The notes under the pieces were generated by a model that did no database searches, was not told where the DNA came from, and saw nothing but the letters and a program-made list of their open reading frames with translations. 26,571 nt of DNA from Pseudomonadota bacterium (GTDB lineage: Bacteria > Pseudomonadota > Alphaproteobacteria > Caulobacterales > Caulobacteraceae), in assembly GCA_023428785.1 (NCBI GenBank), contig JAEYWU010000075.1, forward strand, positions 1 to 26,571, in the 5' to 3' direction. A program made the translations under genes and the position numbers. Below are positions 14,136-21,746 of this stretch, piece by piece. The stretch's first letter is position 1; each line of letters begins with the position of its first letter.

Positions 14136-14957
14136 TCAGGAATCTACGGACTTGGACCGTTCCGCGGCAAGCCGCGACGACAGCGACAAAAGGTCCTGCC
14201 AGGCCTTGGCCTTCTCGCGTGGCTGGCGCAGCAGATAGGCCGGATGGAGGATCGGCAGGGACGGATAGGTCTGGCCGCCCTCGGCCGGGCGCCAGTCCTT
14301 CCACTGTCCACGCAGGGCCAGAGCCCCTTCATCGGACTTGAGCATGAACTTGGCTGCGGCGCCGCCGACGAAGACGAGGATTTTCGGTTGGACCAAGGCG
14401 ATCGCGCGCTCGACGAAGGGTGCGCAGGTCATCTGTTCCTCCAGCGTCGGCGTCCGATTGCCCGGCGGCCGCCAGAAGACGGTGTTGGTGATAAAGACAT
14501 CGTCCTTGAGGTCGATCGACGCCAGCATCCTGTCCAGCAGTTGCCCCGCCTTGCCGACGAAGGGCTGACCGCGCAGGTCCTCGTCCGCGCCCGGGCCTTC
14601 CCCGATCAGCATGACCTCGGGGTCCGGCTTTCCCCGCGAGAAGACGGCCTGCTTGGCCCCCATGCGCCGCAGCGGACAGCCCTGGAAGCTTTTGATGGCG
14701 GCTGTGAGCGCGTCGAGCGTTTCCGCTTCCGCCGCGAGAGCGCGAGCCTCGGCCACGGCCTGGCCGATGTCGTCGGCGGGGGCGGGCGCGCGACCTGAGA
14801 CTTGGGTGACGACCGCCGGAGCCCGCCGGATCGGCTCGGGCGCATGGATGCGATCGATGGGCGCATCCTCGACGAGCACGTCGAGACCGGCGTCCCGCCA
14901 GAAGGCGAGGGCGCTTTCGAGCTCCCGATCGGTCTGTGAGGCAGGGCCCTGGGTCAT
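14136..14957 (-). CDS. uracil-DNA glycosylase, family 4-like
   Basis: A 273-aa protein of the UDG superfamily that removes uracil from DNA. Motif A is GEGPGADEDLRGQPFVG (119-135) and motif B is HPAYLLRQPREKAKAW (His 238), matching family 4. A poorly conserved N-terminal extension of about 90 residues precedes the core, as in other alphaproteobacterial members. Of the four cysteines that hold the 4Fe-4S cluster in classic family 4 enzymes, only two are seen (Cys 94 in GCPLR and Cys 178 in MTCAP). The position before CPLR is Phe-Gln-Gly, and the usual CRPPGNR reads WRPPGNR. The cluster is therefore probably absent. The gene is divergent from ETF-QO. Confidence 0.9.
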   Translation of the reverse strand: MTQGPASQTDRELESALAFWRDAGLDVLVEDAPIDRIHAPEPIRRAPAVVTQVSGRAPAPADDIGQAVAEARALAAEAETLDALTAAIKSFQGCPLRRMGAKQAVFSRGKPDPEVMLIGEGPGADEDLRGQPFVGKAGQLLDRMLASIDLKDDVFITNTVFWRPPGNRTPTLEEQMTCAPFVERAIALVQPKILVFVGGAAAKFMLKSDEGALALRGQWKDWRPAEGGQTYPSLPILHPAYLLRQPREKAKAWQDLLSLSSRLAAERSKSVDS

Positions 14958-14976
14958 CCGGGCACAGGGATAATCC

Positions 14977-15006
14977 TTGACCGCCCCGGCGTCACCTTCC
15001 GATAAC
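14977..15006 (+). promoter_or_regulatory. predicted promoter of the ETF-QO gene
   Basis: TTGACC (14977-14982) and GATAAC (15001-15006) are 18 nt apart, a good housekeeping pair in the 92-bp gap between the divergent glycosylase and ETF-QO genes. The predicted leader is about 35-40 nt. Confidence 0.5.
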
Positions 15007-15049
15007 GGCCAAACAACGAGACCACACGCACGACGAGGATTCCCGGGGC

Positions 15050-16801
15050 ATGGCTGAACAGATTCGCGAAGGCGGGGCGAAGAACGCCTGGCAGGAAGCC
15101 GTCATCGACACCCTGCCAGCCGCCGAGGCGCTTCTGGGCGTCGAGCGCGAGATCATGGAATACGATGTGGTCATCGTCGGCGGGGGCCCCGCCGGTCTGT
15201 CGGCCGCCATCCGCCTGAAGCAGAAGGCCGAGGCCGACGGCAAGGAGATCAACGTCGCGGTCCTAGAGAAGTCGGCCGAGGTCGGCGGGCACATCCTGTC
15301 GGGCGCGGTGATCGATCCGAAGGCCCTGAGCGAGCTGTTCCCGGACTGGAAGGAACGCGGCGCGCCGCTGGAGACGCCGGTCACCAAGGACCGCTTCCTG
15401 CTGCTTGGCCCGCAGGGCGAGCTGTCTCTCCCGATGTTCGCCCTGCCGCCGCTGATGCACAACGACGGCTGCTACATCGCCTCGCTGGGCAATCTCACCC
15501 GCTGGCTGGGTGAGCAGGCCGAGGCGCTGGGCGTGGAGGTCTATCCCGGCATGGCGGCCAGCCACGTCGTCTGGGAAGAAGGCACGGGTCGGGTCAAGGG
15601 CGTGGTCGCCGGTGTGTTCGGCATCGACCGCGAGGGCAAGCCGACCGGCGAGTTCCAGCCGGGCATCGAGCTTCACGGGAAATACGTCTTCATCGCCGAG
15701 GGCGTGCGCGGCTCGCTGGCCAAGACCATCATGGCCAAGCACAACCTGTGTGACGACGCCGAGCCTCAGAAGTTCGGCATCGGCCTGAAGGAGCTCTGGC
15801 AGATCCCGGCGGAGAAGCATCAGCCGGGCCTGGTGCAGCATTCGACCGGCTGGCCGCTCGACGAGTTCACCGGCGGCGGGTCGTTCCTCTATCACTTCGG
15901 CGACCGCTACGTGGCGATCGGCTACGTCGTGCACCTGAACTACAAGAACCCGTTCCTGTCGCCGTTCGACGAGTTCCAGCGCTTCAAGCATCATCCGGCG
16001 ATCGCAGAACACCTGGAGGGCGGAAACCGCGTTTCCTACGGCGCGCGGGCCATCACCGAAGGTGGCTTCCAGTCGGTGCCGAAGCTGGCGTTCCCGGGCG
16101 GAGCGCTGATCGGCTGTTCGGCCGGCTTCGTGAACGTGCCGCGCATCAAGGGCAGCCACAACGCCATGAAGACCGGCATGCTGGCCGCCGAGGCCGCCTA
16201 TGACGCCGTCATGGCCGGTCGCGAGGGCGATGTGCTGGAGGCCTATCAGGCGGCCTATGAGAAGAGCTGGGTCTACAAGGAGCTCAAGCAGGTCCGGAAC
16301 GCCAAGCCCTATCTGTCGAAGTTCGGCACGACGCTGGGCGGGGCGCTCGGCATGTTCGACATGTGGTTCTCGTCGCTCTTCAAGATCAACGTCCCGTGGA
16401 CGATGAAGCACGGCAAGACCGATGCGGCCTCGACCGAGCCGGCGTCCAAGCACAAGCCGATCGCCTATCCGAAGCCGGACGGGAAGCTGTCGTTCGACAA
16501 GCTGAGCTCGGTGTTCATCTCGAACACCAATCATGCGGAAGATCAGCCGGCGCACCTCCGGCTGCTGGACCCAAGCGTGCCCATCGCGGTGAACTTGCCG
16601 AAGTATGGCGAACCGGCACGCCTGTACTGCCCGGCGGGCGTCTATGAGGTGCTGACGCCGGAGGGCGGCGGCGAGCCGCGGTTCCAGATCAACGCCCAGA
16701 ACTGCGTTCACTGCAAAACCTGCGATATCAAGGATCCTTCGCAGAACATAGTGTGGACCTCGCCCGAAGGCGGTGGCGGGCCGAACTATCCGAACATGTA
16801 G
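15050..16801 (+). CDS. electron transfer flavoprotein-ubiquinone oxidoreductase
   Basis: A 583-aa membrane-associated flavoprotein that passes electrons from reduced ETF (fatty acid and amino acid oxidation) to ubiquinone. The FAD-binding dinucleotide fold is YDVVIVGGGPAGLSAAIRL (GGGPAG at 44-49). Other landmarks are GGHILSGAVIDPKAL, YHFGDRYVAIGYVVHLNYKNP and GCSAGFVNVPRIKGSHNAMKTG. The C-terminal ferredoxin-like part carries the 4Fe-4S cysteines 527, 552, 555 and 558 (YCPAGVYE and NCVHCKTC). An N-terminal extension of about 35 residues precedes the FAD motif; ATG 15050 has GAGGA 10 nt upstream and is kept over an internal Met at 36. The TPR gene follows after 45 bp. Confidence 0.97.
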   Translation: MAEQIREGGAKNAWQEAVIDTLPAAEALLGVEREIMEYDVVIVGGGPAGLSAAIRLKQKAEADGKEINVAVLEKSAEVGGHILSGAVIDPKALSELFPDWKERGAPLETPVTKDRFLLLGPQGELSLPMFALPPLMHNDGCYIASLGNLTRWLGEQAEALGVEVYPGMAASHVVWEEGTGRVKGVVAGVFGIDREGKPTGEFQPGIELHGKYVFIAEGVRGSLAKTIMAKHNLCDDAEPQKFGIGLKELWQIPAEKHQPGLVQHSTGWPLDEFTGGGSFLYHFGDRYVAIGYVVHLNYKNPFLSPFDEFQRFKHHPAIAEHLEGGNRVSYGARAITEGGFQSVPKLAFPGGALIGCSAGFVNVPRIKGSHNAMKTGMLAAEAAYDAVMAGREGDVLEAYQAAYEKSWVYKELKQVRNAKPYLSKFGTTLGGALGMFDMWFSSLFKINVPWTMKHGKTDAASTEPASKHKPIAYPKPDGKLSFDKLSSVFISNTNHAEDQPAHLRLLDPSVPIAVNLPKYGEPARLYCPAGVYEVLTPEGGGEPRFQINAQNCVHCKTCDIKDPSQNIVWTSPEGGGGPNYPNM

Positions 16802-16846
16802 GCGAAACGCCTTGCTTGCGCCGCAGGATGGGGCAAGGGTCCGCCT

Positions 16847-18517
16847 ATGCGTATCAGGCTGCTTCTGACCTCGATCCTCGCCGCGACAGCTGTCTCGGCT
16901 CCCGCGTTCGCCCAGCGGGTCCAGCCCTTGCCGGACCCTATGGCCACGTCCAGCTATGGCCAGTTCCTGGCCGGCCGGGTGGCCATGAACGGCGGTGACA
17001 GCCAGGCGGCGGCCGACTATTTCGCCGGCGCCCTGTCGGGCTCAAACGGAGAATTTCTGGCGCGGGAGCGGGCCTTCTCGTCCGCCATCCTGGCCGGGGA
17101 TATCCGAGGCGCTGCGGCCGTGCCGCTGACGGCCGAAGAATCGAACATCGCGGTGCTGGAAGCCGGGCGGCTGGCCCGGGTGGTGACAGCTATTCTGGAC
17201 AACCGCCCAAGGCCCATGAACGCCGAACTGCGGGCCGATCCGATCGCGCCGCCGCATGCCTGGGCTGGGGCGCTGGTCGCCCGCTGGCTGGCGGCGAACG
17301 CAGGGGACTGGGAGCGAGCCGTCGCGCCGCCGCCGCAGAACGCCGACGCCCTGACACGGATTCTCAGCGGCTTTCACCGGGCGCTGCTGCTCGAGCAACG
17401 GCGGCGCTATGACGAGGCGGACGCCCAGTTCCGGGCCTTGATGCTGGACGGGGCGGCGGCGAACATGACCCGGCTGACCTATGGCGAGTTCCTCGAACGC
17501 CGGAGGCGACGCGACGACGCCATAGCCCTCTATGACGCCGGGCTGGCGAGAGGGTCGGATGCGGCCTTGCTGGCCGCGCGTGAGCGGGCCGCAGCGGGAC
17601 GGCGGGCGCCGGACGGACCGACCCTGGAACAGGGCGCCGCGCTGGCTTTTTCGCATGGCGCGGCCGCCGCGACCATTGCCGGCGCACACGAGTTTGCGGT
17701 GGCCTATCTGCAGATGGCCCTGGCGCTGGATCCGGATGATGGGGAATCCTGGCTGACACTCGGGCAGGCGCTGAATGAGATCGGCATGCCCGCAACGGCG
17801 CGTCAGGTCTGGGCCCGCACGCCGCATGACAGCCGCGCCTATGCCGACGCCCAGATCGCGCTCGCGGCCAGTCTCGACGAGGCAGGCGAGGGCGAAGAGG
17901 CCCTGCGGGTCGCCAGACAGGCCGCCAGCGCTCAGCCGAGCGCGGCGTCGGCCTATACGCTGGCGGCGCTGCTGACGCAGCATGAGGACTATCCGGAGGC
18001 CCTGGCGGTTCTGGACGGGCCGGCGCTGTCGGGTCTGGAGGACTGGAATCTCTATTTCCTGCGCGGCGCGGCGAATGAGCGCCTGGGTCGATTCGAAGCG
18101 GCGGAGACGGCTTTCCAGCAGGCCCTGGCGCTCGCGCCCGATCAGCCGGAGATTCTGAACTACCTCGGCTATATGTGGATCGACAGCGGGACTCGTATCG
18201 AGGACGGCCTGGCCATGGTTGAAAGAGCGGTCCTGGCTGATCCGGACAACGGTTCGTATCAGGACAGTCTGGGATGGGGACGCTACCATCAGGGCGACTA
18301 TGAGGAGGCGGTGCGCCTTCTTGAAATGGCGGTTGGGCTGAACCCGGCAAGCGCCGAGATCAACGACCACCTCGGTGACGCCTACTGGCAGGTTGGGCGC
18401 CGCCGCGAGGCTGAGTTCCAATGGCGCAGGGCGCTGACACTCGACCCCGAGGACGACATCCGGGCCGACGCCGAGGCCAAGCTGCAGGGCCGGGAACCCG
18501 GCCTTCACGCCCGGTGA
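16847..18517 (+). CDS. periplasmic TPR-repeat protein
   Basis: A 556-aa protein with a Sec signal peptide (AFA before Gln at about 22). The rest is almost entirely helical tetratricopeptide repeats, clearest in the C-terminal half: AFQQALALAPDQPEILNYLGYMWI, MVERAVLADPDNGSYQDSLGW, LEMAVGLNPASAEINDHLGDAYW and WRRALTLDPEDD. Such repeats bind partner proteins. No catalytic motif is seen. An AAGGG element precedes ATG 16847. The ispE start (GTG) overlaps its TGA, so the two are coupled although their roles are unrelated; the TPR-ispE adjacency may simply be an ancestral gene order. It probably acts as a scaffold in the periplasm, by inference. Confidence 0.92.
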   Translation: MRIRLLLTSILAATAVSAPAFAQRVQPLPDPMATSSYGQFLAGRVAMNGGDSQAAADYFAGALSGSNGEFLARERAFSSAILAGDIRGAAAVPLTAEESNIAVLEAGRLARVVTAILDNRPRPMNAELRADPIAPPHAWAGALVARWLAANAGDWERAVAPPPQNADALTRILSGFHRALLLEQRRRYDEADAQFRALMLDGAAANMTRLTYGEFLERRRRRDDAIALYDAGLARGSDAALLAARERAAAGRRAPDGPTLEQGAALAFSHGAAAATIAGAHEFAVAYLQMALALDPDDGESWLTLGQALNEIGMPATARQVWARTPHDSRAYADAQIALAASLDEAGEGEEALRVARQAASAQPSAASAYTLAALLTQHEDYPEALAVLDGPALSGLEDWNLYFLRGAANERLGRFEAAETAFQQALALAPDQPEILNYLGYMWIDSGTRIEDGLAMVERAVLADPDNGSYQDSLGWGRYHQGDYEEAVRLLEMAVGLNPASAEINDHLGDAYWQVGRRREAEFQWRRALTLDPEDDIRADAEAKLQGREPGLHAR

Positions 18518-19377
18518 GCCTGCAGGCGTTCGCGCCGGCCAAGGTCAACCTGTTCCTGCACGTGGGACCGCCCGGGGCGGATGGGCGGCATCCCGTCTGC
18601 AGCATGGCGGTCTTCGCCGATGTCGGCGACACGATCTTCGCCGAACCGGCGTCGGCCCCGTCGCTCGTTGTCGAAGGCCCCTTTCGCGGCGATGTCGGAC
18701 CTGATGCAGACAATCTGATCACTCGGGCGCTGGACCTGGTGGGCGCACCGCCGATGGCCGTGCGCCTGATCAAGCGCCTGCCGGCGGCGTCTGGACTGGG
18801 CGGCGGATCGTCGGACGCGGGGGCGGCGCTCAGGCTGGCGGGGCGGCTCTTCCCCGATATCGGCTCGGAGCGGATCGAGGTCGCCGCCGGGCGGCTCGGC
18901 GCGGATGGCCTGCTGTGCCTGCGAGCGCGTGCCTGCATCGCCGAGGGTGAGGGGGAAATCCTGTCCGAGGCCCCGCTGTTGCCTCCGCTGCACGGGGTCC
19001 TGATCAATCCCGGCGTGCCCAGCCCGACGGGCGCCGTCTATCGGGCCTATGATGATGGGCCGCAAGCGGATGCAGCGCGACCGGCCATGTCGACGCGGTT
19101 CGAGACGGCCGAGGCGGTCTGGCGCTTCCTCAAGACCTGCCGCAACGACCTGGAAATCCCAGCTTGCGGGCTGGCCCCGGCGATCGCGGATCTGCTGGGC
19201 TGGATGCGGGCCCAGCCGACCGCCCGCTTCGTGCGGATGTCAGGATCAGGCGCGACCTGTTTCGCCCTGTGCGAGGATGGCGCGGCGGCCCAGGCGCTGG
19301 CGGCGGCGGCAAGGGCCCACAACAGCGCCTGGTGGGTCGAGCCGATGCGTATCGATCCCACCAAGGAGCCGGGCTGA
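18514..19377 (+). CDS. ispE: 4-diphosphocytidyl-2-C-methyl-D-erythritol kinase
   Basis: A 287-aa GHMP kinase that phosphorylates CDP-ME in the MEP isoprenoid pathway. The N-terminal FAPAKVNLFLHV holds the catalytic Lys 10. The ATP loop is LPAASGLGGGSSDAG (90-103), and the C-terminal GHMP motif is RMSGSGATCFAL. The GTG at 18514 forms GTGA with the stop of the TPR gene and gives normal family length; the longer frame upstream adds no homologous sequence. The segment that normally reads GADVP around the catalytic Asp here reads LGADGLLCL: the Asp is kept (131) but the Pro is lost. It is followed by a weak hairpin. Confidence 0.94.
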   Translation: MSLQAFAPAKVNLFLHVGPPGADGRHPVCSMAVFADVGDTIFAEPASAPSLVVEGPFRGDVGPDADNLITRALDLVGAPPMAVRLIKRLPAASGLGGGSSDAGAALRLAGRLFPDIGSERIEVAAGRLGADGLLCLRARACIAEGEGEILSEAPLLPPLHGVLINPGVPSPTGAVYRAYDDGPQADAARPAMSTRFETAEAVWRFLKTCRNDLEIPACGLAPAIADLLGWMRAQPTARFVRMSGSGATCFALCEDGAAAQALAAAARAHNSAWWVEPMRIDPTKEPG

Positions 19378-19390
19378 ATCAGGGCGGAAG

Positions 19391-19406
19391 AGGGGCTCCA
19401 GCCCCT
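19391..19406 (+). terminator. short hairpin after ispE, weak terminator
   Basis: A 6-bp stem (19391-19396 with 19401-19406) with a TCCA loop is followed by TATTG. It lies 14 nt after the ispE stop. The stem is short and the U tract poor, so termination efficiency is uncertain. Confidence 0.35.
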
Positions 19407-19474
19407 TATTGACAAGGGATCGCCCAGATCTCGCCGTGAACTGCGACATATCGGACCAGGTCGACCTTTGGTTG

Positions 19475-19500
19475 GGAACCGTGGCGAGCCTGCACCGGTT
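19475..19500 (+). promoter_or_regulatory. possible ECF (EcfG/SigT-type) promoter of the fasciclin gene
   Basis: GGAAC (19475-19479) and GGTT (19497-19500) are separated by 17 nt, close to the alphaproteobacterial general stress consensus GGAAC-N16/17-CGTT, with one mismatch in the -10. The predicted leader is about 65 nt and ends in a strong AGGAGG. The rest of this 197-bp gap shows no gene; a TTGACA at 19409 has no matching -10. Confidence 0.35.
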
Positions 19501-19574
19501 TGCCTCGCATTCAAACGGCGGGGCTTCGCTGAGTTCTGGCGCGGTCCCGCGCTCCAACCAGGAGGACCACCTCT

Positions 19575-20468
19575 ATGCGTAATACGCTTCTGATGGCCAC
19601 AGCTGCTGCCGCCCTGCTCGCCACCCCCGCCCTGGCCCAGGAGGCCCCCACCGCCGACACCATGGCCACGCCGCCGTCGACGGATCCGATCGGAACGCCG
19701 CCTGCGGAGACCGTTCCGGAAGCGGCAGCCGAGGCCACCGATGAACTGACGGCCACGGCCCAGCCGGAGACCTCCATCCCGGCCGAGACGGCTGACGCCG
19801 GCAATGACATCGTCGATGTCATGCGCGCCGACGGGCAGTTCTCGACCCTGCTAACCGCCCTGGACGCCACTGGCTTGAGCGGTGTGCTGGAATCCGACGA
19901 TTCGATATCGATCCTGGCTCCGACCGATGCGGCCTTCGCCGCTCTGCCGGCTGGTGAGCTGGATCGGTTGATGCAGCCTGAGAACCGCGAGGAACTACAG
20001 GACCTGCTGCTCTATCACGTGCTGAACGCCGACGTTCAGGCCAACCAGATCGAGAACCGCCGCGGTCCGGTCGTGACCGGTTCGGGCGCCCAAATCCTGC
20101 TGGACGGCACCGCCGGCTCCCTACGGGCCGATAGCGCCACCATCACCAATGCCGAGCTGCGCGGTTCGAACGGCGCCGTCCTGGTCGTCGATCAGGTCCT
20201 GAGCCCGGACACCTCGCTCGCCGCCCAGGGTGACGAGGACACCGAGGTCACGACCGAAGCCGCAGCCGACGCCACGGTTGAGGCCGAGAGTGATGCGGCG
20301 GTGTCGGCCGATGTAGAAGCCGAGGCGGATGTCTCGGCCCCCATGACCCCGGAAGCCGAAGCGACCGACGAACCCACGGGAGCTGAGATTCCGGCCACCC
20401 CGCCGGTGAATGAGGTTCAGCCGACCGAGCCGACCGGTGAGGAAGATCCCGCGACGCCGCAATCCTAA
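19575..20468 (+). CDS. secreted fasciclin (FAS1) domain protein
   Basis: A 297-aa protein with a signal peptide (ALA before Gln at about 21). A disordered Ala/Thr/Pro/Glu-rich stretch runs to about 75. One FAS1 domain spans about 76-212: DIVDVMRADGQFSTLLTALDATGL, the hallmark ILAPTDAAFAALP, LLLYHVLNADV, and a C-terminal NGAVLVVDQVL corresponding to the H2 region. A very acidic, low-complexity tail of about 85 residues closes the protein. FAS1 domains mediate adhesion or matrix interactions. AGGAGG lies 9 nt before ATG 19575. The gene appears monocistronic, between a possible stress promoter and a good terminator. Confidence 0.94.
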   Translation: MRNTLLMATAAAALLATPALAQEAPTADTMATPPSTDPIGTPPAETVPEAAAEATDELTATAQPETSIPAETADAGNDIVDVMRADGQFSTLLTALDATGLSGVLESDDSISILAPTDAAFAALPAGELDRLMQPENREELQDLLLYHVLNADVQANQIENRRGPVVTGSGAQILLDGTAGSLRADSATITNAELRGSNGAVLVVDQVLSPDTSLAAQGDEDTEVTTEAAADATVEAESDAAVSADVEAEADVSAPMTPEAEATDEPTGAEIPATPPVNEVQPTEPTGEEDPATPQS

Positions 20469-20490
20469 GCGTTGCGTGATCGCCTGAAAG

Positions 20491-20524
20491 CGCCGGTCGT
20501 CTCCCGGGACGGCCGGCGTCTTCT
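20491..20524 (+). terminator. rho-independent terminator of the fasciclin gene
   Basis: An 11-bp GC-rich stem (20491-20501 with 20508-20518, one G-U pair) with a 6-nt loop is followed by TCTTCTT. It starts 22 nt after the stop codon. Confidence 0.7.
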
Positions 20525-20582
20525 TGTGTGGAAGGCGGCCGGGCTCTAGGACGGTGCGACTGCAACGCCTCCCGGATCTCTC

Positions 20583-21470
20583 GTGCCTGAACAGCCGCTT
20601 TCCTTCCAGGATCTCATCCTGACCCTGCAACGCTTCTGGGGCGAGCAGGGCTGTGCGCTTCTTCAGCCGTACGATATCGAGGTCGGGGCGGGGACCTTGC
20701 ATCCGGCGACGGTTTTGCGCGCGCTCGGCCCGCGTCCGTGGAAGGCGGCTTATGTCCAGCCGAGCCGCCGGCCCGGCGACGGACGCTATGGCGAGAACCC
20801 CAACCGGCTCCAGCATTATTACCAGTTTCAGGTGATCCTGAAGCCGAACCCGGACAACCTGCAGGAGCTCTATCTCAAGAGCCTGGAGGCGATCGGGATC
20901 GATCCGAAGCTGCACGACATCCGCTTCGTCGAGGACGACTGGGAGAACCCGACGGTCGGGGCCTGGGGCCTGGGCTGGGAGGTGTGGTGCGACGGCATGG
21001 AGGTGACGCAGTTCACCTACTTCCAAGGCGTGGGCGGCATCGAGGTCGATGTGGTGTCGGGCGAGCTGACCTACGGCCTGGAGCGTCTGGCGATGTACGT
21101 TCAGGGCGTCGACAACGTCTATGATCTCCGGTTCAACAACGACGGCATGTCGTATGGCGAGGTCTTCCTCGAGAACGAACGCCAGCAGTCGGCAGCGAAC
21201 TTCAACGGTTATGACGTCGACGGGCTGAAGCGCCGGTTCGAGGACATGGTGGCCGAGGTTTCGCGTTTGCTCGAGATGAAGGGCCCGCAGGACCAGGCGC
21301 TGGTGCTGCCGGCCTACGATCAGGTGCTGAAGGCCTCGCACCTGTTCAACCTGATGGATGCGCGCGGCGCGATCGCAGTGGCGGAGCGGCAGAGCTACAT
21401 CGGCCGCATCCGGGACCTGTGCAAGGCCTGCGCGACGGAGTGGGTGGAGCAGGAGAGGGGGAGGGCCTGA
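20583..21470 (+). CDS. glyQ: glycyl-tRNA synthetase alpha subunit
   Basis: A 295-aa catalytic subunit of the bacterial alpha2-beta2 glycyl-tRNA synthetase. Class II features: FQDLILTLQRFWGEQGCALLQPYD at the N-terminus, GAGTLHPATVLRALGP, VQPSRRPGDGRYGENPNRLQHYYQFQ (motif 2 region), EDDWENPTVGAWGLGWEVW and SGELTYGLERLAMY (motif 3 region). The start is GTG 20583, which gives the usual MPEQPLSFQDL N-terminus; no good Shine-Dalgarno is visible. Its TGA overlaps the ATG of a small lipoprotein gene, which separates it from glyS. Confidence 0.97.
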   Translation: MPEQPLSFQDLILTLQRFWGEQGCALLQPYDIEVGAGTLHPATVLRALGPRPWKAAYVQPSRRPGDGRYGENPNRLQHYYQFQVILKPNPDNLQELYLKSLEAIGIDPKLHDIRFVEDDWENPTVGAWGLGWEVWCDGMEVTQFTYFQGVGGIEVDVVSGELTYGLERLAMYVQGVDNVYDLRFNNDGMSYGEVFLENERQQSAANFNGYDVDGLKRRFEDMVAEVSRLLEMKGPQDQALVLPAYDQVLKASHLFNLMDARGAIAVAERQSYIGRIRDLCKACATEWVEQERGRA

Positions 21471-21736
21471 TGCGAAGCGTTCTTCTTGGACTGGCCGGCC
21501 TGGCCGTGGCCGCGTGCGGCGATGCGGGCGGCTCGACGGGTGAATCGAACAGCTACGGCGCCAAGCCGTCGGAGCGCGAGACCGTCGAACTGGCCGGTGA
21601 CGAGGGTGAGCTCCCCGACAATCAGGAAATCACCGGCACGCCCACCGGCATGACCCAAGGCGGCGGCGGCGAAGCCTCCTCCACACCCGGCCAGATGTCC
21701 CAGAACCAGCCGCGCCCGATGCAGGCCGCGCAGTAG
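21470..21736 (+). CDS. small lipoprotein between glyQ and glyS
   Basis: An 88-aa lipoprotein. MRSVLLGLAGLAVAACG has a lipobox with the lipid Cys at 16. The remaining 72 residues are Gly, Ser, Glu, Thr, Pro and Gln rich with no cysteine and look unfolded. The ATG overlaps the glyQ stop (TGATG) and is served by GGAG within the end of glyQ. Ten bp separate it from glyS. No family recognised. It is likely a real gene because its codon use and lipoprotein signal are coherent and it fills the gap exactly. Confidence 0.82.
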   Translation: MRSVLLGLAGLAVAACGDAGGSTGESNSYGAKPSERETVELAGDEGELPDNQEITGTPTGMTQGGGGEASSTPGQMSQNQPRPMQAAQ

Positions 21737-21746
21737 AAAAATATAG

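Noticed and set aside
15263..16711. 482-aa open frame opposite ETF-QO
   Set aside because: It is a shadow frame of a conserved gene, with no recognisable motif.
17042..18508. 488-aa open frame opposite the TPR protein
   Set aside because: The translation is Arg/Gln/Pro-rich without domain signal, and the plus strand shows clear TPR periodicity.
19409..19437. TTGACA at 19409 as a promoter for the fasciclin gene
   Set aside because: No acceptable -10 hexamer lies 16-18 nt downstream.
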